Below are positions 8,586-16,609 of a stretch of 64,000 nucleotides of DNA, piece by piece. How positions within the stretch are numbered: position 1 is the first letter of the stretch; each line of letters opens with the position of its first letter. Source of the DNA: Bradyrhizobium sp. Tv2a-2 (lineage in GTDB: Bacteria > Pseudomonadota > Alphaproteobacteria > Rhizobiales > Xanthobacteraceae); the NCBI RefSeq assembly GCF_000472425.1, contig NZ_AXAI01000006.1, forward strand, positions 62,001 through 126,000, in the 5' to 3' direction. The notes under the pieces are model-generated. The model made no database searches. It was not told the origin of the DNA and was given only the letters and a program-made list of their open reading frames with translations. The position numbers were made by a program, and so were the translations under genes.

Positions 8586-8678
8586 ATGGATTGGTTTGAG
8601 CGCTCTTTCGTGATCTCGGCCGTTGCCGGCGTCCTGGTCTTTTCGGCGCTCGTGGCTTGGCTAGCGACGCTGGGATGA
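8586..8678 (+). CDS. Candidate single-span membrane microprotein, 30 residues
   Basis: ATG 8586 to TGA 8678 encodes 30 residues: MDWFERSFVISAVAGVLVFS followed by ALVAWLATLG. After a six-residue charged N-terminus the rest is one hydrophobic span. A G-rich ribosome-site-like stretch (ggggtagg) lies 5-12 bases upstream. It shares the opening MDxxERxF and an alanine at position 12 with the C-terminal peptide encoded at 12064-11981. Too short to judge by codon statistics, so the call rests on the ribosome site, the clean amphipathic-to-hydrophobic design and the resemblance to the second copy. Confidence 0.4.
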   Translation: MDWFERSFVISAVAGVLVFSALVAWLATLG

Positions 8679-8829
8679 TCGGACGAGGTGGGACCGACCA
8701 GGCGAGTTGTGCGTAGAGTAGACGCGCTCGTCCGTGCCTCTCCTCTCATCGGCTCAAGGGAATCGGGGCAGACCGTCCTGGTGCTGCTTCCGTTCTGTTC
8801 GGCATCGCTTTCATTCTGGAGTTCCGTTT

Positions 8830-9141
8830 ATGCGTGTTTCACCATCAATTGTCGCCCATAGGGTCGGCCAAGACACCTATCTCGTACTGGACAACTTTGG
8901 CCAACTCGGGCGAGCCTGGCGCGAAACCGACGAAGAGAGTGCTGACCGCGAGACCGTGATCCGCGACCTGCTTACGGGTGAGTACGAGAGCCCCGTCCGT
9001 ATTGTCGCCTTCAATACGGCTGAGGGCTGGTCCCGTGACGTGACTTTGGATATAGCCGACGAACTGCGCCGACGTTACGTTGAGTGCGACGAGGTACCGG
9101 CCTCGGTTCTGGGATTCGTGGAGACCGCAAGACGGCGTTGA
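8830..9141 (+). CDS. Small conserved hypothetical protein, 103 residues
   Basis: Starts at ATG 8830 (MRVSPSIVAHRVGQDTYLVL); the frame is open 32 codons further upstream without protein character. The body reads like a folded soluble protein: a first hairpin ending in DNFGQLGRAWRETDEE, a helix with RETVIRDLLTGEY, a strand PVRIVAFNTAEGWSRDVT and a helix DIADELRRRYVECDE. Recalled as a family of uncharacterised Bradyrhizobium proteins of about 100 residues; no function is known to me. It stands alone. Confidence 0.75.
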   Translation: MRVSPSIVAHRVGQDTYLVLDNFGQLGRAWRETDEESADRETVIRDLLTGEYESPVRIVAFNTAEGWSRDVTLDIADELRRRYVECDEVPASVLGFVETARRR

Positions 9142-9296
9142 TTCGGGGTGCCAAAGTCTGCGTGCGCGGTCACGAGGGCCGTGCTCGCTTCGATAATTCC
9201 GACGAAATCGCCAGCACCACGCTGACCGGGTCGCGACCGGTGAGCTTCACGGATGTGCTGCGTCGCCGCTCTCGTCTGCGCCAATTCCGCCCGAAA

Positions 9297-9497
9297 CTAT
9301 CTCTCTGGTCGCTCCGTGACATCGCCGGAGACATTCGCTGCAATGGCTTGCTCGACTTCAGACGCCAAGATGCTCAAATGCTCTGCGAGCCTTGCGAACA
9401 GCTCTTGCTTCTCCAGATCGGCGGCCAAATCGCTGATCAATTTGCATTCAAAAGCACCCGTGCGGAGCTGTTCCAACTGCTCCCGAAGATCTTTCAT
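9297..9497 (-). CDS. Small hypothetical helical protein, 66 residues
   Basis: ATG 9497 starts MKDLREQLEQLRTGAFECKL, followed by heptad-like helical sequence (ISDLAADLEKQELFARLAEHLSILASEVEQAI) and a short polar tail. The pattern suggests a two-helix or coiled-coil protein in the cytoplasm. It lies 10 bases after the stop of another small minus-strand gene (9508-9702), so the two probably share a transcript. Function unknown. Confidence 0.65.
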   Translation of the reverse strand: MKDLREQLEQLRTGAFECKLISDLAADLEKQELFARLAEHLSILASEVEQAIAANVSGDVTERPER

Positions 9498-9507
9498 TAC
9501 CCATGGC

Positions 9508-9702
9508 CTATTCAGACAAATTGATTGGTTTGTATTTCAAGTCGCGCCGATCCATTTCCGAACGAAGCAATTCAGCATATGCACGCAGATTATGACCCAC
9601 AACGCGGGAGCGTCCTCCGTTCGTGCGATCGGCTTGCACTTGCCGTCGGACACTTTCCCAAAGCGACAAAAGGCTCTCGTCTCGGGAGCTTAAAAAATTC
9701 AC
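9508..9702 (-). CDS. Small hypothetical protein, 64 residues
   Basis: The frame is open from a TTG at 9717, but GTG 9702 is preferred because AGGAG ends 7 bases before it. The product (MNFLSSRDESLLSLWESVRR, then QVQADRTNGGRSRVVGHNLR and a C-terminal AELLRSEMDRRDLKYKPINL) is a basic helical protein. The central Gly-Gly-Arg turn and the MDRRxLKxxPI ending match a family of short Bradyrhizobium proteins of unknown role (recalled). First gene of a two-gene unit with 9297-9497. Confidence 0.6.
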   Translation of the reverse strand: MNFLSSRDESLLSLWESVRRQVQADRTNGGRSRVVGHNLRAYAELLRSEMDRRDLKYKPINLSE

Positions 9703-9928
9703 CGCCAATCTCCTCAAGCAGGCACGCGGATGTTAGCGGCATCTCAAGGGCTGGATTGTTCGCTTGTGAACGTTCCGCGTACAACCCAGATCGCTGTTGC
9801 ACTCCGGCCACAAGGGCGGGAGCCATTGCTTAACGAACGCCTCGAAGCCGAGCTGCGCTACCTTCGAAACGGATAGATCAGGAGCACGATCCGGTACGGC
9901 GGTCTCCCGGCGTTCTGGAGGCGATTTT

Positions 9929-10105
9929 ATGAACAGCCGCGAAGGTCCGAGTAATAGTGTGCCGCAAAGACTTTTCGTGCGCGAAGTTCTCGGGCTCTGT
10001 CAAATGACCAATTTTTACGATCAACTTGTTGATCAGGGACGTCACGCGCCGATCATGCGAGTTAAGCGACCGGAGGACGATCAGTCGCCGTCGTGTCTCA
10101 AGTAG
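9929..10105 (+). CDS. Small hypothetical protein, 58 residues
   Basis: ATG 9929 follows a good ribosome site (tggagg, 8 bases upstream). The product opens MNSREGPSNSVPQRLFVREV and has a helical middle (LGLCQMTNFYDQLVDQGRHA) and a polar end. No family recognised. The ribosome site is the main support; the sequence is too short to be sure. Confidence 0.4.
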   Translation: MNSREGPSNSVPQRLFVREVLGLCQMTNFYDQLVDQGRHAPIMRVKRPEDDQSPSCLK

Positions 10106-10650
10106 GTCGAGGCGTGATCGCAATCGAATTGTCCTGGTTCCGCGAGTTATCGGCCAGTGAACCCTTCCGGTTGGGAGTCTGCGCCCGGCGCAGCGCGCCG
10201 TCCATTCTCGGCTTGGGCTACTCCTTCTGCGCGCCCGTGGCGGATGCCGTCCTGGCGCGTCCCGCAAGCGGGGTAGCACAGCACCGTAGATATCTTGCTG
10301 GAGCGGGACCAGGGTAAGGGGGAAGTCACCTACCGAGGTGGTCGGATGCCGATGCAGATTGCCGTCACAACAGAACGGCCCCGCACGCGAAACCGAAGCG
10401 GGGCCGGCCTCCGGAAGAGAAGCGTTTGCAGGCGCCCGGGGCCAAGCCAGTCTGCAGAGAAGCGCGGCCGGAGGAAACTGCTCAAGAGAGGCGTGGCGCC
10501 TACCCCTTTGGGGTGATCGCGACAGCAATCCGTTGTCTTTTGCACTTTGGAATGCGCTTCGCCGTGGCGGGTTTTGCTCGCTCGCCCCGGTTCGGGCGGA
10601 TTGGCTTGGCCCGGCGATCCCCTGGACGTAACGGGCCTTCGAGCCAAACA
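10106..10650. other. Intergenic stretch with a GC hairpin
   Basis: No convincing gene. At 10376-10406 the 9-base arms cggccccgc and gcggggccg enclose a 13-base loop; without a clear T-run it is only a possible terminator. Short frames on both strands here are arginine- and proline-rich and look like non-coding high-GC sequence. Confidence 0.4.
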
Positions 10651-10677
10651 AAAGGAACCGCCTGAGGGCGGTCCTTT
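10651..10677 (-). terminator. Rho-independent terminator of the SnoaL-like gene
   Basis: On the minus strand aaaggaccgcc pairs with ggcggttccttt (one bulged base), followed by ccttttgttt. It sits 17 bases after the stop of the gene ending at 10694. Confidence 0.75.
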
Positions 10678-10693
10678 GCCAACGGTCACTCTC

Positions 10694-11140
10694 TCATGCC
10701 GCTCGGCTCTGTCCGGATGTCGCGCCTGCTGCGCCAATCTGGACCAAGAGTGTGAGCAGGTCGAAATAATGCACGTCGGATTTGATCCTTTCGCCTTCGA
10801 CCTGGATCACGGAGCACGCCGGCAGTTCGACCGCGCGGTTCGATGCCGGAATGGTTCCCGTCGGTGTCTGCAGCGGCCCGGTCTGTGTGCCAGTCCAAAG
10901 AAGTTCGAGGACGGCGACGTCCCCGATGACCAGTTCGCGGACGATGGTGCCGTTCGCATCAGGGAAAGCGGTCGCCCACATTTGCAGACCGTCGATGATC
11001 TGTTGCGGGCCCTGGATGCGGCGGTTGGTTGCCTTCTCGTCATACACCGCATCGCTCGCATAGAGCGCCTTCATTCTGTTCCAGTCCTTATCGTTGAAGG
11101 CGGTAATTGAGGACTTCGCGATTTCAAGAGCGTTCGCCAT
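10694..11140 (-). CDS. SnoaL-like/ester-cyclase family protein (NTF2 fold)
   Basis: 148 residues from ATG 11140, chosen over an upstream in-frame start because a strong AGGAGGAG site lies just before it and the sequence then begins MANALEIAKSSITAFNDKDW. The pattern of an N-terminal helix with a DKDWNRMKALYASDAVYDE motif, RIQGPQQIIDGLQMWATAFPD, a central VLELLWTGTQTGPL strand and a closing HYFDLLTLLVQIG is that of the SnoaL-like polyketide-cyclase/ester-cyclase group in the NTF2 superfamily. Such proteins bind small hydrophobic ligands, and many have no known substrate. Monocistronic, with its own terminator. Confidence 0.8.
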   Translation of the reverse strand: MANALEIAKSSITAFNDKDWNRMKALYASDAVYDEKATNRRIQGPQQIIDGLQMWATAFPDANGTIVRELVIGDVAVLELLWTGTQTGPLQTPTGTIPASNRAVELPACSVIQVEGERIKSDVHYFDLLTLLVQIGAAGATSGQSRAA

Positions 11141-11980
11141 AGTTTGCAACTCCTCCTGCGCGCGCCAAAGAGGCTGCATGCCCAAGCGGCTGTGATCGCC
11201 TCATGTGGAGCGGTGCGGCGCGGAGCATCGCCCCACGATTGATTGGTCTTGGGAGGGCGCCCGCGGTTCAGGCCCTTTCAGCAAGACCCGGAACGCCCGC
11301 CGGACGACGGGTAATCTGCTTCGTGCCGTGCCCCGGGCGGAGCGCAACCGGCCGGTCAGAAGACGAAAAGAGCCCGGTGCTGGAGTCAGGCTGGTTGAGC
11401 AATCTGCGGCGAATCGTGCGATGGCATACGCTGCAACGGCGGTAGGTGTTCCACAGACGCGTTTGTCGGTGTTGGGTAATCCTTCTGCGTGCTCACTTTG
11501 TTGCGCTACTGGAGAATAATCTGAATCGCCCCCGGACTTTAGCCCAGCCCCCCGTCCGGCGGGTGGGCGGCCCTGCCGAGGTCGGTAGGGGCGGGGCCGT
11601 TCGGGGGAGATTTTCGGCCGGGTCGGGAGTTGCCGCGCTTCTGTACCCGCTCGGTCGTCAGCGCGAGGCCGAGGCGGCCGGGTGAATTCACTAGAGCTTC
11701 GAAGCCAACCGAAAGTATGCGCAATTGCGGTTTCCGGTATTGGCGCAAGCGACCTTATCAGCGATGCGCCGACAATTCGACCTGCCGTCGCTTCTGGCGA
11801 ACAGTTCCACTGCTCGTTCGTGATATCGACGACAAGCCTTCAGGCAGCGGGAGCGGTGTCAGCCCGATTGCAGTGGCTCCCCGCAGACGCGGACATACCA
11901 ACCTGCGCGCCGATCGGAATGACCTTCGCGGACCTGGCGGCAATTGGCGCTGCGGGCGCCAAGTTCATCGGCACCCAACT
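11141..11980. other. Intergenic stretch without a convincing gene
   Basis: About 840 bases with high-GC open frames on both strands; none has a ribosome site plus protein-like composition. A 69-codon minus-strand frame at 11539-11748 starts at TTG and is rich in Pro/Arg/Gly, and was left out. Confidence 0.35.
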
Positions 11981-12223
11981 TCAAAGGCTTACAAAACCGA
12001 GCCCGATGAGTACGAGGAAGCTCGTCGCCGCAGCGACGAAGAACCAGCGCTCTACGATGTCCATGGCCCCAGCCCCTACGCAAAGGTCATCAGAACGAAA
12101 TCTTGCGTCGCGGAGTTGGTGGCTGTCTATATCAAACGTGGGATTAATCCTTTCGGGTGATGGCGGATCCGCGAGACGAACGGCCGCCGCGTCGGCCTCG
12201 GTCAAGTCTTTCGACCGATTCAT
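11981..12223 (-). CDS. Candidate small tail-anchored protein (80 residues) or 27-residue membrane peptide
   Basis: ATG 12223 overlaps the stop of the upstream gene by ATGA, as in translationally coupled pairs. The 80-codon frame has a polar first part of low distinctiveness and ends in one hydrophobic span (MDIVERWFFVAAATSFLVLI, then GLGFVSL). Met54, ATG 12064, is an alternative start: it is preceded by the G-rich stretch taggggctggggcc, and the resulting 27-residue peptide shares MDxxERxF and Ala12 with the peptide at 8586. I cannot decide between the two forms from sequence alone. Confidence 0.35.
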   Translation of the reverse strand: MNRSKDLTEADAAAVRLADPPSPERINPTFDIDSHQLRDARFRSDDLCVGAGAMDIVERWFFVAAATSFLVLIGLGFVSL

Positions 12224-12858
12224 GCCGCAGCCGTATCTTCCTTGTCCGCGTCAAGTCTCGCAACTTTGCGCGCGGGCGGCCACCATTGCCGGATCATGGC
12301 CTGACGAGTTGCTGAATGACTGGAAGGCCGGAAAGGCGTGGGCATGGCGCACTCCAGGCGGTCGATCGCGCGACTGGCGCTTAGTGCATGCTGCTCGCCG
12401 TTGAAGCGGACTGTCTCAATGGCACGATCGTTCGGCATCGTCCTTTTGAAACCGAGATGCGCCAGTGCTGCCAGTTGCAGGAGATCGTCGCTCCTGAGCT
12501 CGAGGCGAATTCTGTCTTCGCGCGGTAGCATTTGTCCGCGACAGGTCTCGAACCCCTTGCGCCAGCAGGCACGTCCCACGGCGTCTCCGAAGGTCCAGAG
12601 GCTCGCTTGGTAACGCTGAAAGGCCTTCTCCGACGACGGGTCGCAGGGAAGAGCTTCCACAGCTTCGATGGCTTTGGTGACATGCTGCGGGATAGCCAGT
12701 CCAACCGTATGATAGTGTGACTGAAGTCCCCGGAGGATCTCGCGCGTCGCCAACCGAATTCCGGTTATACGCCCCTTGCTGAAGTAAGATCTTGCGCAGG
12801 AGAAGACGGCGGCGACAAGCAGAAGCTGCAAGGTCAGCATAAAGACAAAGACATCCAT
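12220..12858 (-). CDS. Hypothetical membrane-anchored protein, 212 residues
   Basis: Starts at ATG 12858 after a gggggtt stretch. The first 22 residues (MDVFVFMLTLQLLLVAAVFS) form an N-terminal membrane anchor; the rest is soluble, mostly helical and basic, with segments GIRLATREILRGLQSHYHTV, CWRKGFETCRG and LELRSDDLLQLAALAHLGFK. No family recognised. The C-terminus (PFRPSSHSATRQAMIRQWWP) is basic and probably disordered. Its stop overlaps the start of the small membrane peptide gene downstream, so the two may form one unit. Confidence 0.65.
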   Translation of the reverse strand: MDVFVFMLTLQLLLVAAVFSCARSYFSKGRITGIRLATREILRGLQSHYHTVGLAIPQHVTKAIEAVEALPCDPSSEKAFQRYQASLWTFGDAVGRACWRKGFETCRGQMLPREDRIRLELRSDDLLQLAALAHLGFKRTMPNDRAIETVRFNGEQHALSASRAIDRLECAMPTPFRPSSHSATRQAMIRQWWPPARKVARLDADKEDTAAA

Positions 12859-13745
12859 CGAGGAACCCCCATCACGGCAACCTCACGCCGGTCCGGATGT
12901 CAGCCGCAAAACATCATGCGCTTCCCGATGACTGTCGGGTCGCGTTTTTGGCAGCTTTCCGATTTATGCGTGTTCCCCAGGGCTGCATCATCGCAGTTTG
13001 AGGTTACCGGCAGGTATACGTGAGTTCCGCTTCAGCCGCGCTAGGCGCGATACGGGCAGACCATTGGTGCTGTCGGATTCCACGCTGCCGAACCATCGAT
13101 CACATGACCACGGGTTGCGGAGCCACGACGGATAACGCTTCGACGGAGGAACATGTTGTTGCCCATCGAACTGGGCCCGCTTGCGGATCGCGTCTGCGAT
13201 TCTTCGCGCAAGAGTCGGCTGACGCGCCTCACCCAAAGATACTCGTGCTCGTGATTATGCCCAACGATCGGGAGGGTGTGCTTGAGCGCGGTCCAGGACC
13301 GCCAACATCTTGTTTGCCGTCGGGTTCGACCGCCGCCAACATAGGCGAGACCGCGGTTCATCCAGGTGGCTTCACTGCCGCACGTGCGAAGCGCACCAGG
13401 CTCTTTCCGGATCGGATGTTGCGGGTTGATGCGGGTCAATGGATTGACGGGATATGATGCCGCAATTCGTCCTTGCGTTGTGTTTTGCCACGGACGGTGC
13501 GAAGATGCCGACGCTCACAGGCGTCGCAACTGAATGCCGTCGTGCCGAATTTTACGTTGACCGCCGGTCTTGGAGGATCGGTCATTGGACGACCGGCAAC
13601 GCGGCCGCGGCGTTGCTGACGCCCGGTCGGGCGTCGCGCCGCCCGAGATCGTTGAGGGGACGATGCGCTCCATGATGAGACATCACGGTTGCTTCGAATC
13701 CTTTCGTCCGGATCGGACGGGCGAGGGAGCCGATTTGGCGGAGTT
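12859..13745. other. Intergenic stretch with an FNR/FixK-like box and a short hairpin
   Basis: Almost 890 bases between divergent genes. Overlapping open frames on both strands (for example plus 13020-13457, minus 13041-13439) have no recognisable family or ribosome site. Notable elements are an FNR/FixK-type palindrome at 13426-13439 and an 8-bp hairpin gacgcccg/cgggcgtc at 13618-13635. The length and the disordered frames suggest a decayed gene. Confidence 0.4.
13426..13439. promoter_or_regulatory. FNR/FixK-like box
   Basis: ttgatgcgggtcaa matches TTGA-N6-TCAA, with one mismatch to the stricter TTGAT-N4-ATCAA form. It lies about 310 bases upstream of the P-type ATPase start, further than usual for direct activation. 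Confidence 0.4.
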
Positions 13746-16505
13746 ATGAGCATGAGTCCAGCAGCGAGTGCCACGAGCACGGCCAACGACGTCGTAGCCT
13801 GGCACGCGATACCTCAGCATGAGGTCGTGGAGCGACTCGCCACTAGTTCCGCGAAAGGTCTCGATCCAGCCGACGCCGCGGCCCGGCTGCGAAAATACGG
13901 GCCCAACCGTTTGCCGGAAGGCAAGAAGCGCGGCCCTTTTGCGAGGTTTCTCACGCAGTTCAACAACATCCTGGTCTACGTGCTGCTCGCCGCAGGATTC
14001 ACCAAGTTGATGCTGAACCTGTGGGTCGACGCGGCCATTATCTTCGGTGTGGTCGTTCTCAACGCGCTGCTTGGGTTCATTCAGGAGGGCAAGGCGGAGA
14101 AGGCACTGGATTCCATCCGCAACATGCTGTCCGCCGAGGCGCGGACGGTGCGCGGCGGCGAGACCCGCATGATCCCCGCCGAGCAACTTGTTCCGGGGGA
14201 CATCGTGCTGCTGGAATCGGGCGATAAGATTCCCGCAGACCTGCGGCTCATCGAAGCGAAGAATCTTCGGACCGAAGAGGCTGCCCTCACTGGCGAATCG
14301 GTGCCGGCGGAAAAGAGCGTCGATGAGGTGTCTGCCAACGCAACGGTCGGGGATCGCGAAAGCATGGCGTTTTCCGGCACGATGGTCGTGTCCGGCCGCG
14401 CGACCGGGGTGGTGGTCTCGACCGGCAATCAGACCGAACTCGGCCGCATCAACCAACTGCTCGCCAGCGTCAGCCCGCTCGAGACTCCGTTGCTGCGCCA
14501 GATCAAGAAATTCGGCTACGCCATCACCGCAGTGATCGGAGTGATCAGTGTCCTGATCTTCGCCTACGGCAAATGGATGAAGGACATAGACTTCGTGGAG
14601 CTGTTCCAGGCAGTCACCGGTATCGCCGTCTCGCTTATTCCGGAAGGCTTACCGGCACTCATCACGATCACCTTGGCCATCGGCGTGCAGCGCATGGCCC
14701 AGCGCAACGCCATCATCCGGCGGTTGCCTGCGGTCGAGACGCTGGGTTCAGTGTCGCGGATCTGTTCGGACAAGACGGGCACGCTGACGCTCATGGAAAT
14801 GATGGTGGTGTCCGCCGTCACCGCCGAGCAAGCCTATCAGGTCACTGGCGACGGCTATTCACCGAAGGGCGAAATCAAAAGAGAGGGGCAGCCGGCGGGC
14901 AAGGACCCGGTCCTTACGCTGATGGGGCGCGTCTCCCTGCTTTGCAACGACGCGGAGCTGTTCCAGGAGGAAGGCTCTTGGAAGGTGGAAGGCGATCCGA
15001 CTGAAGGCGCGCTCTACCCCTTCGCCGCCAAGCTCGGCATGGATCGGCAGGCCGAGCAGGCGGCGTCTCCGCGCATCGACGCCATTCCGTTCGAATCCGA
15101 GCACAAATTCATGGCGACGCTGCAGAGAGCCGCGAGCGGCGAGCAAGTCCTGCTGGTCAAGGGCGCCCCGGAAGTTATCCTCGATCATTGCGACCGCCAA
15201 CAGACCGCCGATGGCCAGCCGAAGCCGCTCGACCGCGAGCACTTCCTGAAACAGTCAGACAGGCTTGCGGCCCAGGGGGAGCGCGTGCTGGCGTTCGCGT
15301 GGCTCGAAAATCCGGATGTGAAGGCTGGCGGTCTTACCGCTGCCGACCTGCCGAGGACGCTCGTCCTGCTCGGCCTGATTGGCCTGCTGGATCCGCCGCG
15401 TAAGGAGGCCATCGAGGCCGTGAAGGAGTGCCACGGCGGCGGCATCCGGGTCACCATGATCACCGGCGATCACAAGATCACTGCCGCGGCCATCGCCAAG
15501 ATGCTCGGTCTCGGCGATGGCAAGACGGCGATCACGGGCGCCGAGATCGAGGAGATGGACACCGCGACGTTGCAGGAACGCGTCCGCGTTGTCGACGTCT
15601 TCGCGCGCGCCAGCCCAGAACACAAGCTGCGCCTGGTGAAGGCGATCCAGGCCAACAATCAGATCGTGGCGATGACCGGCGATGGCGTAAACGACGCGCC
15701 GTCTCTCAAGAAAGCCGACATCGGCGTCGCGATGGGGATCAAGGGCACCGAGGTCACCAAGGAGGCCGCCGGGATGATCCTGGCCGACGACAATTTCGCC
15801 TCGATCTCGGCAGCGGTGAAGGAGGGGCGCACCGTCTATAACAATATCGAGAAGGCCATGCTCTTCATGTTACCGACCAACGTCGCGCAGGCGCTGGTCA
15901 TCGCGGTGGCAATCTTTTTTGGGTTCACCATGCCGATCACGGCCCCGCAGGTGCTCTGGGTCAACATGGTAACCTCGGTTGCGCTTGGTCTCGTCATCTC
16001 CTTCGAGCCGCACGAGATCGATGTGATGCAACGGCCGCCGCGCGCGGTGGACCGCCCGATCGTGACCGGCTTCGGGATTTGGCGCATCATCTTTGTCGGC
16101 CTGGCGCTCCTTATCTACACCCTGCTGGCATTCTTCTGGATGGAGGCCCAGGGTGCATCGGATGGGCTGGCGCGGACGGTGGCAGTCAATGCCATCACGA
16201 TCGGCCAAGTCTTTTATCTCTTGAACAGCCGCTATCTGCTGGACTCCTCGCTTTCCTTCAAGGCGCATACGGGCAACAGGTACCTGCCGCTCGGCATCAT
16301 TGCGGTCGTGATCCTGCAACTGATCTTCACCTACGCGCCACCGTTCCAGGCGATGTTCGGCAACGAGGCCATTCCGCTTTGGGTCTGGCCCTGGCTCCTG
16401 GCAGGTGGTTTTGTGTTCTTTCTCGTCGTCGAGGTGGAGAAGCTGATCATTCGCTCGTCAGGTTCGTTGCGAAAGGCGGTTGTCGCCGTGGAAGCCGGCG
16501 CGTGA
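13746..16505 (+). CDS. P-type (P2-like) cation-transporting ATPase
   Basis: 919 residues. ATG 13746 is preceded by ggcggag; the frame opens slightly upstream at a TTG. The N-terminal cation-ATPase domain (about 15-85) is followed by the actuator domain with LTGESVPAEKS (about 182-192), the M4 segment PEGLPALITI (about 297), the phosphorylation site SDKTGTLT with Asp342, the nucleotide domain, the hinge TGDGVNDAPSLKKADIGVAMG (about 643) and a C-terminal four-span domain. The PEGLP and LWVNMVTSVALGLVISFEP signatures place it with bacterial Ca2+/Mn2+- or Na+/K+-like P2 pumps rather than heavy-metal pumps; the ion is unknown. After DKTGTLT the usual Asn (TxNEM) is Met here (TLMEM). The protein sits in the inner membrane. 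Confidence 0.9.
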   Translation: MSMSPAASATSTANDVVAWHAIPQHEVVERLATSSAKGLDPADAAARLRKYGPNRLPEGKKRGPFARFLTQFNNILVYVLLAAGFTKLMLNLWVDAAIIFGVVVLNALLGFIQEGKAEKALDSIRNMLSAEARTVRGGETRMIPAEQLVPGDIVLLESGDKIPADLRLIEAKNLRTEEAALTGESVPAEKSVDEVSANATVGDRESMAFSGTMVVSGRATGVVVSTGNQTELGRINQLLASVSPLETPLLRQIKKFGYAITAVIGVISVLIFAYGKWMKDIDFVELFQAVTGIAVSLIPEGLPALITITLAIGVQRMAQRNAIIRRLPAVETLGSVSRICSDKTGTLTLMEMMVVSAVTAEQAYQVTGDGYSPKGEIKREGQPAGKDPVLTLMGRVSLLCNDAELFQEEGSWKVEGDPTEGALYPFAAKLGMDRQAEQAASPRIDAIPFESEHKFMATLQRAASGEQVLLVKGAPEVILDHCDRQQTADGQPKPLDREHFLKQSDRLAAQGERVLAFAWLENPDVKAGGLTAADLPRTLVLLGLIGLLDPPRKEAIEAVKECHGGGIRVTMITGDHKITAAAIAKMLGLGDGKTAITGAEIEEMDTATLQERVRVVDVFARASPEHKLRLVKAIQANNQIVAMTGDGVNDAPSLKKADIGVAMGIKGTEVTKEAAGMILADDNFASISAAVKEGRTVYNNIEKAMLFMLPTNVAQALVIAVAIFFGFTMPITAPQVLWVNMVTSVALGLVISFEPHEIDVMQRPPRAVDRPIVTGFGIWRIIFVGLALLIYTLLAFFWMEAQGASDGLARTVAVNAITIGQVFYLLNSRYLLDSSLSFKAHTGNRYLPLGIIAVVILQLIFTYAPPFQAMFGNEAIPLWVWPWLLAGGFVFFLVVEVEKLIIRSSGSLRKAVVAVEAGA

Positions 16506-16526
16506 ACGATCTGTTGCCGCGCCATG

Positions 16527-16590
16527 GCGTTTTCGAGCGAAGTGGATACCGGTTTGCGTGAAGAAAGCGCGTCACAACAAGAATCTGCAG
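16527..16590 (+). repeat. Dispersed intergenic repeat, family A, partial copy
   Basis: gcgttttcgagcgaagtgg and the following bases up to gaatct match the copies at 26860-26958 (inverted) and 51361-51459. This copy lacks the terminal palindrome. It lies between two convergent genes. Confidence 0.75.
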
Positions 16591-16609
16591 CGTCGAGAGA
16601 GGCGATGCT

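Noticed and set aside
9508..9539. ttgattggtttgtatttcaa considered as a FixK box
   Set aside because: Half-site spacing is wrong: TTGA to TCAA distance is far longer than six bases.
10426..10682. Short frames on both strands ending near a strong hairpin, at first considered as small genes
   Set aside because: They overlap the terminator of the SnoaL-like gene and read as basic low-complexity sequence.
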